A stretch of DNA of 64,000 bases, taken from the NCBI GenBank assembly GCA_027488905.1, contig JAIYAT010000020.1, forward strand, positions 310,490-374,489, read 5' to 3'. Under the pieces are notes generated by a model that had not been told where the DNA came from, searched no databases, and saw only the letters and a list, made by a program, of their open reading frames with translations. Origin of the DNA: Bacteroidota bacterium. GTDB taxonomy: Bacteria > Bacteroidota > Bacteroidia > UKL13-3. Positions within the stretch are counted from its first letter, which is position 1. Every line of letters begins with the position of its first letter. Positions 18,426 through 27,947 of this stretch are shown here, in pieces. A program made the position numbers and the translations under genes.

Positions 18426-19043
18426 TTACTTTTCTATCAAAACAATTGAACCTTTGTGACCAGGTATTGAACCTTTAACAACCAAAAGATTTTGGTCTTT
18501 ATGAACTTTTAGCACTTCAAGATTGGTTTTCTTCACGCGAGTACCACCTGTTCTTCCAGCCATGCGCATTCCTTTGAATACACGTGAAGGATCTGATGAG
18601 GCACCCAATGAACCTGGAGCACGTAAGCGATTATGCTGACCGTGAGTTTGCATACCAACCCCACTGAAACCATGGCGCTTAACAACACCTTGAAAACCTT
18701 TACCTTTTGAAGTACCTACTACATCCACAAATTCTCCAATCTCAAATAAGTCTACAGTTAGTACTTGGCCTACCGCTAGGGTTTGCTCAAATCCTTTAAA
18801 CTCTGCCATTTTTGATTTTGGAGTCGTATTGGCTTTTGTATAAATACCTTTTAACGCAGCGGGTGTGTTTTTTTCTTTCGCATCACCATACGCTATCTGA
18901 ACAGCTGAGTATCCATCTTTATCAGATGTTTTAACTTGTGTTACTACACAAGGGCCCACTTCGAGTACCGTACAAGCAATTTGCTTTCCGTTTACATCAA
19001 AGATGCTGGTCATTCCTACTTTTTTTCCTATTAAACCTGACAT
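18426..19043 (-). CDS. rplC: 50S ribosomal protein L3
   Basis: The 205 residues start [20 protein letters not shown], with the methylation/tunnel loop [20 protein letters not shown] in place. I chose the ATG at 19043; a TTG five codons upstream would overlap the rpsJ stop and is less likely. L3 reaches the peptidyl-transferase centre. Confidence 0.98.
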   Translation of the reverse strand: MSGLIGKKVGMTSIFDVNGKQIACTVLEVGPCVVTQVKTSDKDGYSAVQIAYGDAKEKNTPAALKGIYTKANTTPKSKMAEFKGFEQTLAVGQVLTVDLFEIGEFVDVVGTSKGKGFQGVVKRHGFSGVGMQTHGQHNRLRAPGSLGASSDPSRVFKGMRMAGRTGGTRVKKTNLEVLKVHKDQNLLVVKGSIPGHKGSIVLIEK

Positions 19044-19054
19044 AGTTATCGCTA

Positions 19055-19363
19055 TCAAACTTTAATTTCAACATCAACTCCGCTAGGCAATTCGAGCTTC
19101 ATTAAAGCATCAACAGTTTTTGCGGTAGAACTATAAATATCCAACAACCTTTTGTATGAGCACAACTGGAATTGTTCTCTGGCTTTTTTGTTCACGTGTG
19201 GTGAACGAAGAACTGTGTAAATTCTTTTGTGTGTAGGAAGCGGAATTGGTCCGCTAACCACAGCACCAGTGGCTTTTACAGTTCTTACGATCTTTTCAGC
19301 TGACTTGTCAACTAAATTGTGATCGAATGACTTTAATTTAATCCTTATTCTTTGGCTTACCAT
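19055..19363 (-). CDS. rpsJ: 30S ribosomal protein S10
   Basis: The 102 residues ([20 protein letters not shown], then [20 protein letters not shown]) are those of S10, a head protein that also joins transcription antitermination as NusE. It directly follows fusA with a 4-base gap; tuf, which often lies here, is absent. Confidence 0.99.
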   Translation of the reverse strand: MVSQRIRIKLKSFDHNLVDKSAEKIVRTVKATGAVVSGPIPLPTHKRIYTVLRSPHVNKKAREQFQLCSYKRLLDIYSSTAKTVDALMKLELPSGVDVEIKV

Positions 19364-19367
19364 AACT

Positions 19368-21473
19368 TTATGCTTTGGCGGCTTTGCCGTTTACTTTTGC
19401 TAATACTTCATCCATAACATTTCTTGGAGCTTCTGCATAATGGCTAAATTCCATTGTTGAAGTTGCTCTTCCCGAAGAAAGTGTTCTTAACTGCGTTACA
19501 TATCCGAACATTTCTGCCAACGGAACTTTTGCTTTTACAACTTGTGCGCCAGCTCTTGAATCCATTCCTTCTAATTGTCCGCGACGTCTATTTAAATCCC
19601 CAATTACATCACCCATGTTTTCTTCTGGAGTAATTACCTCCAACTTCATGATAGGCTCAAGTAATACTGGTTTTGCTTTACGTGCTGCTTCTTTGAAAGC
19701 TATTCTTGCTGCAATTTCGAATGAAAGTGAATCAGAGTCAACTGCGTGGAATGAACCATCAAACAATCTAACTTTTAAACTTTCAACTGCATATCCAGCT
19801 AGGACACCATTTTGCATTGCCGATTTGAAACCTTTTTCAACTGAAGGGATAAATTCTTTTGGAATTGAACCACCCACAATCTCATTCACAAATTCCAAAC
19901 CTACTTTATCTTGAGCACCTGGTATCAATTCAAATTGAATATCAGCAAACTTACCTCTACCACCCGATTGTTTCTTATAAACTTCACGGTGCGATACTGA
20001 CTGGGTGATTGTTTCTTTGTAAGAAACTTGTGGTGCACCTTGATTAATCTCAACTTTAAACTCACGTTTTAAGCGGTCAACGATAATCTCTAAATGCAAC
20101 TCTCCCATTCCTGAGATTACGGTTTGACCCGAATCCTCATCTGTATGAACCTTAAAGGTTGGATCTTCTTCAGCTAATTTAGCTAAAGCCATACCTAATT
20201 TATCTGAATCTGCTTGTGTTTTTGGCTCAACCGCTAATCCAATAACTGGATCTGGGAAATCCATAGCTTCTAATACGATAGGGAATTTCTCTGCACACAA
20301 AGTATCTCCTGTTTTGATATCTTTAAAACCTACCGCTGCACCAATATCTCCAGCCTCTAATGAATCAATAGGATTTTGTTTGTTAGCATGCATTTGGAAG
20401 ATACGTGAGATACGTTCTTTGTTACCGCTTCTGGTATTAAGAATGTATGAACCTGCATCTAATTTACCTGAATATGCACGCATAAAAGCTAATCTTCCTA
20501 CAAAAGGATCGGTAGCAATTTTAAATGCTAGGGCTGTAAATGGCTCGTCTACACTAGGTTTACGAACAATTTCTGCACCAGTATCAGGATTTATTCCGGT
20601 AACACCTTCTTTGTCCATTGGACTAGGAAGTAATTCCATTACTAGATCCAACATGGTTTGAACACCTTTGTTTTTGAATGAAGAACCGCACAACATAGGT
20701 ACAATTTTCATGTCAATAACAGCCTTGCGCAACGCATCTAATATTTCTCTTTCAGTTATTGTCGTAGGATCATCGAAGAATTTCTCCATCAATTTATCGT
20801 CGTACTCTGAAACAGCTTCTAGTAATTTCTCTCTCCACTCAGTAGCTTCTTCCAACATGTCTGCAGGAATATCAACTACTTCATAGGTCATACCTTTATC
20901 GTGCTCATTCCAAACCATTCCGCGGAAGTTAATTAAATCAACTACTCCTTTGAAATTGTCTTCTGCACCGATAGGCAATTGCAATGGAACTGCGTGGCTA
21001 CCTAACATTTCTTTAACTTGTTTTACCACGTTTAAGAAATCTGCACCTGAGCGGTCCATTTTATTTACGAAGCCCAAACGAGCAACGTTATAATTATTTG
21101 CTAATCTCCAGTTAGTTTCTGATTGAGGTTCTACCCCATCAACTGCTGAGAAAAGGAAAACAAGACCATCTAATACACGCAAAGAACGGTTTACCTCTAC
21201 GGTAAAGTCAACGTGTCCTGGCGTATCGATGATATTGATATGATACTTATTATTTCTGTATTTCCATTCAACTGTGGTAGCGGCAGAGGTAATGGTTATA
21301 CCACGTTCTGCTTCTTGCACCATCCAGTCCATTGTTGATGCACCATCATGCACTTCACCTATCTTGTGATTTACACCAGAATAGTAAAGGATACGCTCTG
21401 TGGTGGTAGTTTTACCTGCATCAATGTGTGCAGCAATACCAATGTTTCTTGTGAATTTTAAGTCGCGTGACAT
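19368..21473 (-). CDS. fusA: Translation elongation factor G
   Basis: The 701 residues form a complete five-domain EF-G that drives ribosomal translocation. G motifs are visible: [15 protein letters not shown] (P loop, residue 17 on), [19 protein letters not shown]. Domain IV has the [20 protein letters not shown] region. It lies between rpsG and rpsJ as in other str operons. Confidence 0.99.
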   Translation of the reverse strand: MSRDLKFTRNIGIAAHIDAGKTTTTERILYYSGVNHKIGEVHDGASTMDWMVQEAERGITITSAATTVEWKYRNNKYHINIIDTPGHVDFTVEVNRSLRVLDGLVFLFSAVDGVEPQSETNWRLANNYNVARLGFVNKMDRSGADFLNVVKQVKEMLGSHAVPLQLPIGAEDNFKGVVDLINFRGMVWNEHDKGMTYEVVDIPADMLEEATEWREKLLEAVSEYDDKLMEKFFDDPTTITEREILDALRKAVIDMKIVPMLCGSSFKNKGVQTMLDLVMELLPSPMDKEGVTGINPDTGAEIVRKPSVDEPFTALAFKIATDPFVGRLAFMRAYSGKLDAGSYILNTRSGNKERISRIFQMHANKQNPIDSLEAGDIGAAVGFKDIKTGDTLCAEKFPIVLEAMDFPDPVIGLAVEPKTQADSDKLGMALAKLAEEDPTFKVHTDEDSGQTVISGMGELHLEIIVDRLKREFKVEINQGAPQVSYKETITQSVSHREVYKKQSGGRGKFADIQFELIPGAQDKVGLEFVNEIVGGSIPKEFIPSVEKGFKSAMQNGVLAGYAVESLKVRLFDGSFHAVDSDSLSFEIAARIAFKEAARKAKPVLLEPIMKLEVITPEENMGDVIGDLNRRRGQLEGMDSRAGAQVVKAKVPLAEMFGYVTQLRTLSSGRATSTMEFSHYAEAPRNVMDEVLAKVNGKAAKA

Positions 21474-21494
21474 TTTATATTATCTCCGTATTAT

Positions 21495-21965
21495 TTAGCT
21501 AATTTTAAAATGCGAGAATGCTTTATTTGCTTCGGCCATTTTATGTGTGTCTTCGCGCTTTTTAACTGAGGCTCCTTCATTTCTTGAAGCTGCCAAAATT
21601 TCTCCAGCCAATTTATCCGCCATTGTTTTCTCTCCACGTGAGCGGCTATATTTAATCATCCATTTCATACCTACTGCGATTTTACGGTCAGCTGGTACTT
21701 CCATAGGAATTTGAAATGTTGCTCCACCTACTCTACGTGATTTAACTTCTACAGATGGCATTACATTATTAAGTGCTTTCTTCCAAACGTCTATTCCACG
21801 TTCTTGTGCTTTTGCTTCTACCTTATCTAAAGCTTCGTAGAAAATGTGATAAGCAGTAGATTTTTTACCACTCCACATCATGTTATTTACAAAGCGAGTT
21901 ACTAATATATCAGTAAACTTAGGATCTGGTAACAGAATATGCTTCTTTGCTCTTGATTTTCTCAT
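21495..21965 (-). CDS. rpsG: 30S ribosomal protein S7
   Basis: The 156 residues contain VTRFVNNMMWSGKKSTAYHI, SVEVKSRRVGGATFQIPMEV and a C-terminal AFSHFKIS. S7 nucleates the 30S head and lies at the E-site exit. Normal length. It lies between rpsL and fusA. Confidence 0.99.
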   Translation of the reverse strand: MRKSRAKKHILLPDPKFTDILVTRFVNNMMWSGKKSTAYHIFYEALDKVEAKAQERGIDVWKKALNNVMPSVEVKSRRVGGATFQIPMEVPADRKIAVGMKWMIKYSRSRGEKTMADKLAGEILAASRNEGASVKKREDTHKMAEANKAFSHFKIS

Positions 21966-21990
21966 TGTATTATTTGCTAACGCTTAATAA

Positions 21991-22407
21991 TTACTTCTTT
22001 TTACCTTTTGCTTTTGGATCAACTGCAACCTGTCCTGGCTTAGGACGTTTAGTTCCGTATTTAGAACGACGTTGGTTACGACCAGCTACGCCGGCAGTAT
22101 CCAATGCCCCACGTACAATATGATAACGTACACCTGGTAAATCTTTCACCCTGCCGCCTCTAACCAATACGATAGAGTGTTCTTGCAAGTTGTGACCTTC
22201 TCCCGGAATGTATGCATTAATTTCGTTTCCGTTAGTTAAACGAACACGAGCAACTTTACGCATTGCTGAATTAGGTTTCTTTGGAGTAGTTGTGTACACA
22301 CGGGTACAAACACCTCTGCGTTGTGGACATGAGTCCAAAGCTGGAGATTTACTCTTTGTTGTTATGTCGTTGCGGCCCTTACGAACCAATTGCTGAATAG
22401 TAGGCAT
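21991..22407 (-). CDS. rpsL: 30S ribosomal protein S12
   Basis: The 138 residues include [20 protein letters not shown] and [17 protein letters not shown]. Both Lys residues where streptomycin-resistance changes arise (in TPKKPNS and GRVKDLPG) are wild type, and the decoding-centre Asp is present. It is the first gene of the array, and a good promoter lies 51 bases upstream. Confidence 0.99.
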   Translation of the reverse strand: MPTIQQLVRKGRNDITTKSKSPALDSCPQRRGVCTRVYTTTPKKPNSAMRKVARVRLTNGNEINAYIPGEGHNLQEHSIVLVRGGRVKDLPGVRYHIVRGALDTAGVAGRNQRRSKYGTKRPKPGQVAVDPKAKGKKK

Positions 22408-22457
22408 ATCTTGCTTTTTCTACTTAATTTTTATACTGTCTTAAAAAAAAGGGACGG

Positions 22458-22488
22458 CAAAAGTAGTGATTTAAAATGAGCGGTGCAA
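22458..22488 (-). promoter_or_regulatory. Promoter of the rpsL-led ribosomal array
   Basis: On the minus strand TTG (22488-22486), 20 bases, then TACTTTTG (22465-22458) match the Bacteroidota consensus. The expected start site near 22451 gives a leader of about 44 bases before rpsL. Confidence 0.8.
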
Positions 22489-22795
22489 GTGCTTGACAAA
22501 AAATATCTTAAGATATTAAATGCTGAGCGGGTTACACAAACTGTTTTAACCATCAGTCTTACCAGGAAATCCTTAGTTTTAAGGGGCTGCAAACTTAGGC
22601 CTCTTCAATCACTTACACAAGCATTTATGTAAAATATTTATTATTTAAATGTTAAACACACATCTTATTACCATATAGTATTCATAATGAATAATTTACA
22701 TTTGAAGCTTTTAAAATATTCTAATCGATTTTTTTCGCTTTTGTAAATTAATAACATCGAAAATAGGCTTGTATTAAAATTAAAAATCCTCCTAT

Positions 22796-22810
22796 TTGGT
22801 TCAAACCGAA
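22796..22810 (+). repeat. Dispersed motif TTGGTTCAAACCGAA, exact copy
   Basis: Intergenic copy, 69 bases before the uvrC start. The core GGTT--AACC is palindromic. Other exact copies are at 44560, 50184, 54338 and 61624. Confidence 0.7.
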
Positions 22811-22878
22811 ACCTAAAACAACTAAAAAAACAATTATTCTTACACGAATATTAATTTTTGCTTACCTATTTTCGCTGC

Positions 22879-24687
22879 ATGTCAACAGACCTTAAGGCAA
22901 TCATTGCTTCCCTTCCAGAGAGCCCAGGTATCTATAAATACTATGATGCCGCTGGTGTATTGATGTATATTGGTAAAGCCAAAAGTCTCAAGAAGCGAGT
23001 TAGCAGCTATTTTAATAAAAACCACTACGAAAACCGCAAGACGGCTGTTATGGTGAGTAAAATAGCTAATATTGAATATACTTTAGTTGAATCTGAAATG
23101 GATGCCCTGTTACTTGAAAATGCACTCATCAAAAGGTATCAGCCTAGGTTTAACATCAGTCTAAAGGATGATAAGACTTATCCATCTATCATCATAAAAA
23201 AAGAAAAATTTCCTCGTATTTTCTATACACGCAACATTATTAAAGACGGAAGCGAGTATTTTGGACCCTATGCCAGCGGAAATATGATGCATACCCTACT
23301 CGACCTTATTAAAAGCACATACCCTTTTAGAACTTGCTCCCTACACCTTACCGAAAAAAATATAAATGCTGGGAAATTTAGGGCCTGCCTAGAATATGAT
23401 ATTGGCAATTGCGCCGCTCCTTGCATTGGCTTGCAATCTGAAGCCGAATACAATGAACATGTAAAAGCTGCTAAAGGCCTAATTAGGGGCCAACTACAAG
23501 AAGCCAAACAACAACTAAAACTTAGCATGCAAACAGCTGCCGCCGAAATGAAATTTGAAGATGCAGGCAGGTTTAAAAAGAAATTAGACAGTCTTGAGAA
23601 CTATCAAAGTAAATCTACCATTGTGAATGACATTAGGCATGATGTAGACATTTTCTCAATTGTAAGCGATGATAAGTTTGCCTTTGCCAACTTTATTAAG
23701 GTAAGCAATGGCATTATTTGTCAAACCCAAACTTTTGAAATTAAGAAAAAACTAGATGAACGTGACGAAGACCTCCTAAATTTTGCCATTGCGGAGGTGC
23801 GCGAAGAATATAAAAGCATGTCGAGAGAAATTATCGTTCCGTTTGAACTCGATTGGGCCGATGAAAAGGTTACCATCACTGTACCCAAAACTGGGGAGAA
23901 GAAAAAGCTGCTCGATCTTTCGCTTAAGAATGCCTTTTATTATAAAAAGGAGCGCCTCGCACAATATGAAAAGTTAAACCCCGACTTTAAAGTTGACCGA
24001 ATCATGCAAACCATGATGCAAGATTTGCGTTTAACTGATCAGCCGCGCCACATTGAATGTTTTGATAACAGTAACCTACAAGGTACTAATCCTGTAAGTG
24101 CTTGTGTGGTGTTTAAGGATGGTAAACCCAGTAAAAAAGATTACCGACATTTTATTCCTAAAACCGTTGTGGGTCCAGATGATTTTGCTACCATGCGCGA
24201 AGTTGTTTACCGCCGTTACCATCGCATGATGGAGGAACAACAAGTGCTACCCAATCTTATTATTGTAGATGGCGGCAAAGGCCAATTAAGTTCTGCTGTT
24301 GAAAGCCTAAAATTGCTAAATATTTATGGCAAAGTGCCTATCATTGGCATTGCAAAACGACTAGAAGAACTTTACTACCCTGAAGACGAACTGCCTTTGT
24401 ATATTGATAAGAAATCTGAAACTTTACGCATTATCCAACAATTGCGAGACGAAGCGCATCGCTTTGGAATTACCCACCACCGCAAACGCAGGAGTAAAAA
24501 TACCATTGTGACTGAATTAGAAGACATCAAAGGAATTGGACCAGAAACGGCTAAACAATTGCTTACAGAACTAAAAAGTGTAAAGAAAATTAAAGAAGCT
24601 TCTTTAGACTTGCTAACAGATATGATAGGTTCAGCCAAAGGAAAGATTGTATTTGCTCACTTTGAAAAACAAAAAACAAATGATTAA
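22879..24687 (+). CDS. uvrC: UvrABC excinuclease subunit C
   Basis: The 602-residue protein makes both incisions in nucleotide excision repair. The GIY-YIG nuclease domain is at the N-terminus (SPGIYKYYDAAGVLMYIGKA), the UVR helix near 200-235 (AAAEMKFEDAGRFKKKLDSL), the RNase H-like domain with IECFDNSNLQGT and IVDGGKGQL, and the helix-hairpin-helix pair at the end (LEDIKGIGPETAKQLLTELK). I chose ATG at 22879 because the residues just after it align with UvrC starts; the TTG at 22858 would add seven unlike residues. The next gene overlaps its last 8 bases. Confidence 0.97.
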   Translation: MSTDLKAIIASLPESPGIYKYYDAAGVLMYIGKAKSLKKRVSSYFNKNHYENRKTAVMVSKIANIEYTLVESEMDALLLENALIKRYQPRFNISLKDDKTYPSIIIKKEKFPRIFYTRNIIKDGSEYFGPYASGNMMHTLLDLIKSTYPFRTCSLHLTEKNINAGKFRACLEYDIGNCAAPCIGLQSEAEYNEHVKAAKGLIRGQLQEAKQQLKLSMQTAAAEMKFEDAGRFKKKLDSLENYQSKSTIVNDIRHDVDIFSIVSDDKFAFANFIKVSNGIICQTQTFEIKKKLDERDEDLLNFAIAEVREEYKSMSREIIVPFELDWADEKVTITVPKTGEKKKLLDLSLKNAFYYKKERLAQYEKLNPDFKVDRIMQTMMQDLRLTDQPRHIECFDNSNLQGTNPVSACVVFKDGKPSKKDYRHFIPKTVVGPDDFATMREVVYRRYHRMMEEQQVLPNLIIVDGGKGQLSSAVESLKLLNIYGKVPIIGIAKRLEELYYPEDELPLYIDKKSETLRIIQQLRDEAHRFGITHHRKRRSKNTIVTELEDIKGIGPETAKQLLTELKSVKKIKEASLDLLTDMIGSAKGKIVFAHFEKQKTND

Positions 24688-25951
24688 AGCAGACGCGCAT
24701 TTTAAACAACAAGCACTTTTATGGGCCAATGCGTTTGACACTGTTTGCATACTAGATAACAATGAAGCGCTCAATGCCTTTGGCTTGCATGATGTTAATT
24801 TTGCTATTGCTGTTGGCATTCAGGATGAAATTTATGGCAATGGCGCCAATGATTGGCAGAAGTTCAAAGATTTTAATGACAAGTATTTTGAAAGTATGCC
24901 CATGTTTGGGTATTTGAGTTACGACTTAAAAAACCAGTTAGAGGCGCTTGGTTCAAACCACCCTGATGGAATTGGCTTTGCTCCTATGTACTTTTTTGTG
25001 CCGCAACATGTTTTGCTTTTTGATAGCCATGACCAATTAATGGTGCTAAGTGAAGATGCCAATGGTATTTTATCAGCCATAAAAAAGGTTCGGGTTGAAC
25101 CAACTCCAGCGCCTGCAAAGCTTAGCATCACTCAAAAAGTTGACAAGGAAACTTATATTAATACGGTTAAGCAAATACAAGAACACATTGTTGCTGGAGA
25201 TGTCTATGAATTGAACTACTGCGTTGAGTTTTTTGCAGAAAATGTGCAATTGAATCCTTTAGCCGTTTATAAAAGGTTAACCGAAATCTCTCCTACCCCA
25301 TTTGCAGCATTTTTTAAGTTGAACCAACAGTATGTGATGTGTGCAAGTCCGGAGCGTTTTTTAAAAAAGTCATCAGACAAATTATACTCTCAGCCCATAA
25401 AAGGCACTGCCCGCAGGTCGATGGAGGTTGAGGAAGATGAAAAGATAAAAGCAACTTTGCTAGGCAGTGAAAAAGAGCGTGCCGAAAACTTGATGATTGT
25501 AGATTTGGTTCGGAATGATTTGGCAAAAAGCAGCGAAACGGGCAGCGTAGCTGTAGATGAACTTTTTGGGATTTATAGCTTTAAGCAAGTTCATCAGATG
25601 ATTTCTACTGTTTCATCAACTATTTCATTGGCTGTTCATCCTATAGATGCGATTGCAAATGCTTTTCCAATGGGAAGCATGACGGGCGCACCGAAGGTGC
25701 GCGTTATGCAGTTGATAGAGGAATTTGAAAACACCAAGCGAGGTTTGTATAGTGGTGCCATTGGTTACCTTGCCCCTAATGGCGACTTCGACTTTAATGT
25801 GGTGATTCGAAGTATTCAATACAACCAAAAGACTGGCTACCTTAACTTCATGGTTGGTTCAGCCATAACCTATGATGCCATACCTGAAGAGGAATATGAA
25901 GAATGTTTACTAAAAGCCAAAGCCATGCTCCATGCTTTGAATGCCATTTGA
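24680..25951 (+). CDS. pabB: Aminodeoxychorismate synthase component I-like, chorismate-binding enzyme
   Basis: The 423-residue protein belongs to the anthranilate synthase/PabB family. The chorismate-binding half shows CASPERFLKK, QPIKGTARR, RAENLMIVDLVRND, PMGSMTGAPKVRVMQLIEE and a C-terminal VGSAITYDAIPEEEYEE. The Lys in PIKGT is the residue that PabB enzymes use as nucleophile (anthranilate synthases have a different residue), so a folate-pathway role is favoured. It starts inside the uvrC stop region (8-base overlap). No pabA or pabC is nearby. Function: formation of 4-amino-4-deoxychorismate for p-aminobenzoate. Confidence 0.88.
   Translation: MIKADAHFKQQALLWANAFDTVCILDNNEALNAFGLHDVNFAIAVGIQDEIYGNGANDWQKFKDFNDKYFESMPMFGYLSYDLKNQLEALGSNHPDGIGFAPMYFFVPQHVLLFDSHDQLMVLSEDANGILSAIKKVRVEPTPAPAKLSITQKVDKETYINTVKQIQEHIVAGDVYELNYCVEFFAENVQLNPLAVYKRLTEISPTPFAAFFKLNQQYVMCASPERFLKKSSDKLYSQPIKGTARRSMEVEEDEKIKATLLGSEKERAENLMIVDLVRNDLAKSSETGSVAVDELFGIYSFKQVHQMISTVSSTISLAVHPIDAIANAFPMGSMTGAPKVRVMQLIEEFENTKRGLYSGAIGYLAPNGDFDFNVVIRSIQYNQKTGYLNFMVGSAITYDAIPEEEYEECLLKAKAMLHALNAI
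24948..24960 (+). repeat. Dispersed motif, partial match (TTGGTTCAAACCA)
   Basis: This copy keeps the first 12 bases of the dispersed motif, inside the pabB-like gene, where it encodes part of LGSNH. Confidence 0.5.
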
Positions 25952-25966
25952 TTATTGATATATTTG
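25937..25966 (+). promoter_or_regulatory. Promoter of the DUF4159 gene, leaderless arrangement
   Basis: TTG (25937-25939), 19 bases and TATATTTG (25959-25966) match the phylum consensus. The ATG begins only 4 bases after the -7 box, so the expected start of transcription falls at or within the start codon. Confidence 0.7.
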
Positions 25967-25970
25967 ACAC

Positions 25971-26627
25971 ATGAAGCAAAAGCTTTTGATTTTTCTTTTG
26001 GGTTGTATGCTATGCAGTTTTGCTCCTGCACCTCCTGCCCTAAAAATTGCTAGGCTAAAATACAATGGCGGTGGCGATTGGTATGCCAACAAAACCTCAT
26101 TGCCCAACTTAATCGAATTTTGCAATAAACAACTAGGAATGCAATTACACCCCGAGGAAGAAGTGGTGGAACCTGGTAGTGCAGATATTTTTAATTACCC
26201 TTTTGTGCATTTAACGGGTCACGGCAATATCATCTTTAGCGATCAAGAAGCTAAAAACCTAAGAAATTACCTGCTCGCAGGAGGCTTTCTTCATGCAGAT
26301 GATAATTATGGATTGGATAAGTTTTTTAGAAGAGAAATGAAGAAGGTTTTTCCAGAATTGGATTTTGTGGAATTACCTTTTTCGCATCCTATTTATCATC
26401 AGAAGTACAATTTTGCCAATGGTTTGCCCAAAGTGCACGAACATGACAACAAAGCTCCCCAAGGTTTTGGACTAATTTACGAAGGCCGTTTGGTTTGCTT
26501 TTATACTTACGAATGCGATTTAGGCAATGGCTGGGAAGACCAAGAAATCTATAACGACCCAGAAGCCACGAGGCAAAAGGCACTGCAATGTGGGGCAAAT
26601 ATCTTGCAGTATGTTTTTATGAGATAG
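25971..26627 (+). CDS. Exported DUF4159 protein
   Basis: The 218-residue protein has a signal peptide (LLIFLLGCMLCSFAPAPP). The mature part is colinear with DUF4159: IARLKYNGGGDWYANKTSLP at the start, FVHLTGHGNIIFSD, then a nucleotide-free GATase-like stretch LLAGGFLHADDNYGLDKFFR. DUF4159 often resembles class I glutamine amidotransferase folds without the catalytic Cys; its function is not established. It is transcribed from its own promoter just after pabB. Confidence 0.85.
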   Translation: MKQKLLIFLLGCMLCSFAPAPPALKIARLKYNGGGDWYANKTSLPNLIEFCNKQLGMQLHPEEEVVEPGSADIFNYPFVHLTGHGNIIFSDQEAKNLRNYLLAGGFLHADDNYGLDKFFRREMKKVFPELDFVELPFSHPIYHQKYNFANGLPKVHEHDNKAPQGFGLIYEGRLVCFYTYECDLGNGWEDQEIYNDPEATRQKALQCGANILQYVFMR

Positions 26628-26639
26628 TCGATGGACCAT
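26627..26639 (+). repeat. Intergenic 13-mer GTCGATGGACCAT, copy 1
   Basis: The 13-mer begins on the last base of the DUF4159 stop codon. The same 13-mer occurs inverted at 56306-56318 inside a longer hairpin. Confidence 0.5.
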
Positions 26640-27120
26640 CTAAATTAGTTTTTGAGATTTAATTATCTCTTTCCATAAACCTTAAGATTACCTGCTTTTC
26701 CTCAACAAAATGTGGGATAGATGTAATTTATACCGCGTAAAGCGTAACATTTAAAGTCTTTCAAGAAATCACCTTTGAGTTCGTTATTTCACAAGACAAA
26801 ACCACTAAGAAATTTATAAACTTAAACTGCGTTTTAAGGCAATCTTTTCCTATTTATTTGACTTAGTTTTAAAATCTAAAGGGATAAAAGGCCCTCTTTT
26901 AGAGAATAAAAAAACCATAGTTAACTATAAATCAAGCTTTTAATTATTCTGAGTTACGCACGATTGTATAATATGACAATTGAAATGAAACTATTGCAAA
27001 AAGCCTCTGTTTAACTATTTAAATAAAACGTTAAACAAAACTAATTGGAGGTGCAAACCAATTCAATAAACACGGAGATCCTGAAAATCCTTAAGAGTAA
27101 GACAAACTAAACAACAAACA
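26640..27120. other. Long regulatory/leader region upstream of the rhodopsin gene
   Basis: This 481-bp region has no open frame worth calling. It contains a perfect 12-bp palindrome ATAGTTAACTAT (26917-26928), an imperfect stem TCTAAAGGG...CCCTCTTTTAGA (about 26876-26904), and a spaced inverted repeat at 27009-27036. I could not find a clean TTG/TAnnTTTG promoter for the rhodopsin gene. Confidence 0.5.
27009..27036. promoter_or_regulatory. Operator-like inverted repeat upstream of the rhodopsin gene
   Basis: GTTTAAC (27009-27015) and GTTAAAC (27030-27036) are perfect inverted arms with 14 bases between, so their centres are 21 bp apart, two helical turns. The site is 85 bp upstream of the rhodopsin start. 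A light- or nutrient-responsive regulator could bind here; that is inference. Confidence 0.4.
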
Positions 27121-27843
27121 ATGGAACATTTAAAAATTGCGAGCGACAATTACGTCGCCTTCACGTTCTTTATCGGAACAATGGCCATGATGGCCGCGTC
27201 TGTTTTCTTTTTTATGGAACTAAACAATACTTCTCCAAAATGGAGAACTTCTGTGTTAGTTTCTGGCCTTATCACTTTTATTGCCGCAGTGCATTATTAT
27301 TACATGAGAGGTTACAATCTTTCAACTGGAGAGTCACCAACTTTCTTCCGTTATGTAGATTGGATTCTTACTGTGCCTTTGATGTGTGTTGAGTTTTACT
27401 TAATCACCAAAAAAGCAGGTGCTAAAATTGCCCTACTTTGGAAATTGATTTTTGCTTCTTTAGTAATGTTAGTTACAGGATACTTTGGCGAAACCATCGA
27501 CCGTGACAATAGCGTTATGTGGGGCGTAATCTCAGGTGCTGCGTATTTCTACATTGTTTACTTAATTTGGTTTGGAGAAGTTGCTCAATTATCACAAACT
27601 GCTGGTCCGGAAGTAGCAAAAGCTACCCGTGTATTAGGTTGGTTTGTATTAGTAGGTTGGGCCATCTATCCTTTAGGTTACATCTTAGGAACTCCAGGTG
27701 GATTGTTTGGAATGCAATTAGTTTCTGACCCAGCTGCTGCTGCGCACTCAATGGACATCGTTTACAACATTGCTGATGCCATTAACAAAATTGGTTTTGG
27801 TTTAGTAATCTATGGTTTGTCTAGAAGTGGTAACGATAATTAA
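27121..27843 (+). CDS. Proteorhodopsin, light-driven proton pump, green-tuned
   Basis: The 240-residue protein has seven hydrophobic helices. Helix C reads RYVDWILTVPLMCVEF, giving the proton-pump triad Asp80 (acceptor), Thr84 and Glu91 (donor). His58 in AAVHYYYMR matches the His that pairs with the acceptor in proteorhodopsins. Lys223 in ADAINKIGFG is the retinal Schiff-base site. The spectral-tuning position is Met88, the residue found in green-absorbing flavobacterial pumps. By eye, helix E places Tyr143/Phe144 where carotenoid-antenna rhodopsins have Gly, so an antenna seems unlikely. A strong terminator follows, and the retinal-synthesis gene lies next. Confidence 0.96.
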   Translation: MEHLKIASDNYVAFTFFIGTMAMMAASVFFFMELNNTSPKWRTSVLVSGLITFIAAVHYYYMRGYNLSTGESPTFFRYVDWILTVPLMCVEFYLITKKAGAKIALLWKLIFASLVMLVTGYFGETIDRDNSVMWGVISGAAYFYIVYLIWFGEVAQLSQTAGPEVAKATRVLGWFVLVGWAIYPLGYILGTPGGLFGMQLVSDPAAAAHSMDIVYNIADAINKIGFGLVIYGLSRSGNDN

Positions 27844-27875
27844 TTACTCGCTATAGCAAACATTTATACTACGTT

Positions 27876-27916
27876 AAAGGGAGGTTGCACTCATTGCAGT
27901 GCTTCCTCCCTTTTTT
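27876..27916 (+). terminator. Strong intrinsic terminator after the rhodopsin gene
   Basis: AAAGGGAGG pairs with CCTCCCTTT, with an inner GCACT/AGTGC stem, and is followed by a run of six T residues. It lies 33 bases after the rhodopsin stop and 31 bases before the cyclase-dioxygenase gene, so the two genes are at least partly separate transcripts. Confidence 0.9.
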
Positions 27917-27924
27917 ATGAACTG

Positions 27925-27938
27925 AACTTTTAAAAGTT
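27925..27938. promoter_or_regulatory. 14-bp palindrome upstream of the cyclase-dioxygenase gene
   Basis: AACTTTTAAAAGTT is a perfect palindrome 9 bases before the ATG at 27948. It may be an operator or may sequester the ribosome-binding region, which has no clear Shine-Dalgarno sequence. Confidence 0.35.
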
Positions 27939-27947
27939 AATTAAAGT

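Larger units (their letters stand above)
22408..22878. other. Divergent intergenic region rpsL/uvrC
   Basis: This 471-bp region holds the rpsL promoter at its left end. On the right it holds a TACATTTG box (22697-22704) facing uvrC without a clear TTG partner, and one exact copy of the dispersed 15-mer at 22796. The stretch from about 22500 to 22690 shows nothing I can name. Confidence 0.5.

Noticed and set aside
22796-22810. GGTTCAAACC as part of a tRNA T-arm
   Set aside because: The T-arm consensus is GGTTCGAATCC; no acceptor or anticodon stem surrounds any copy.
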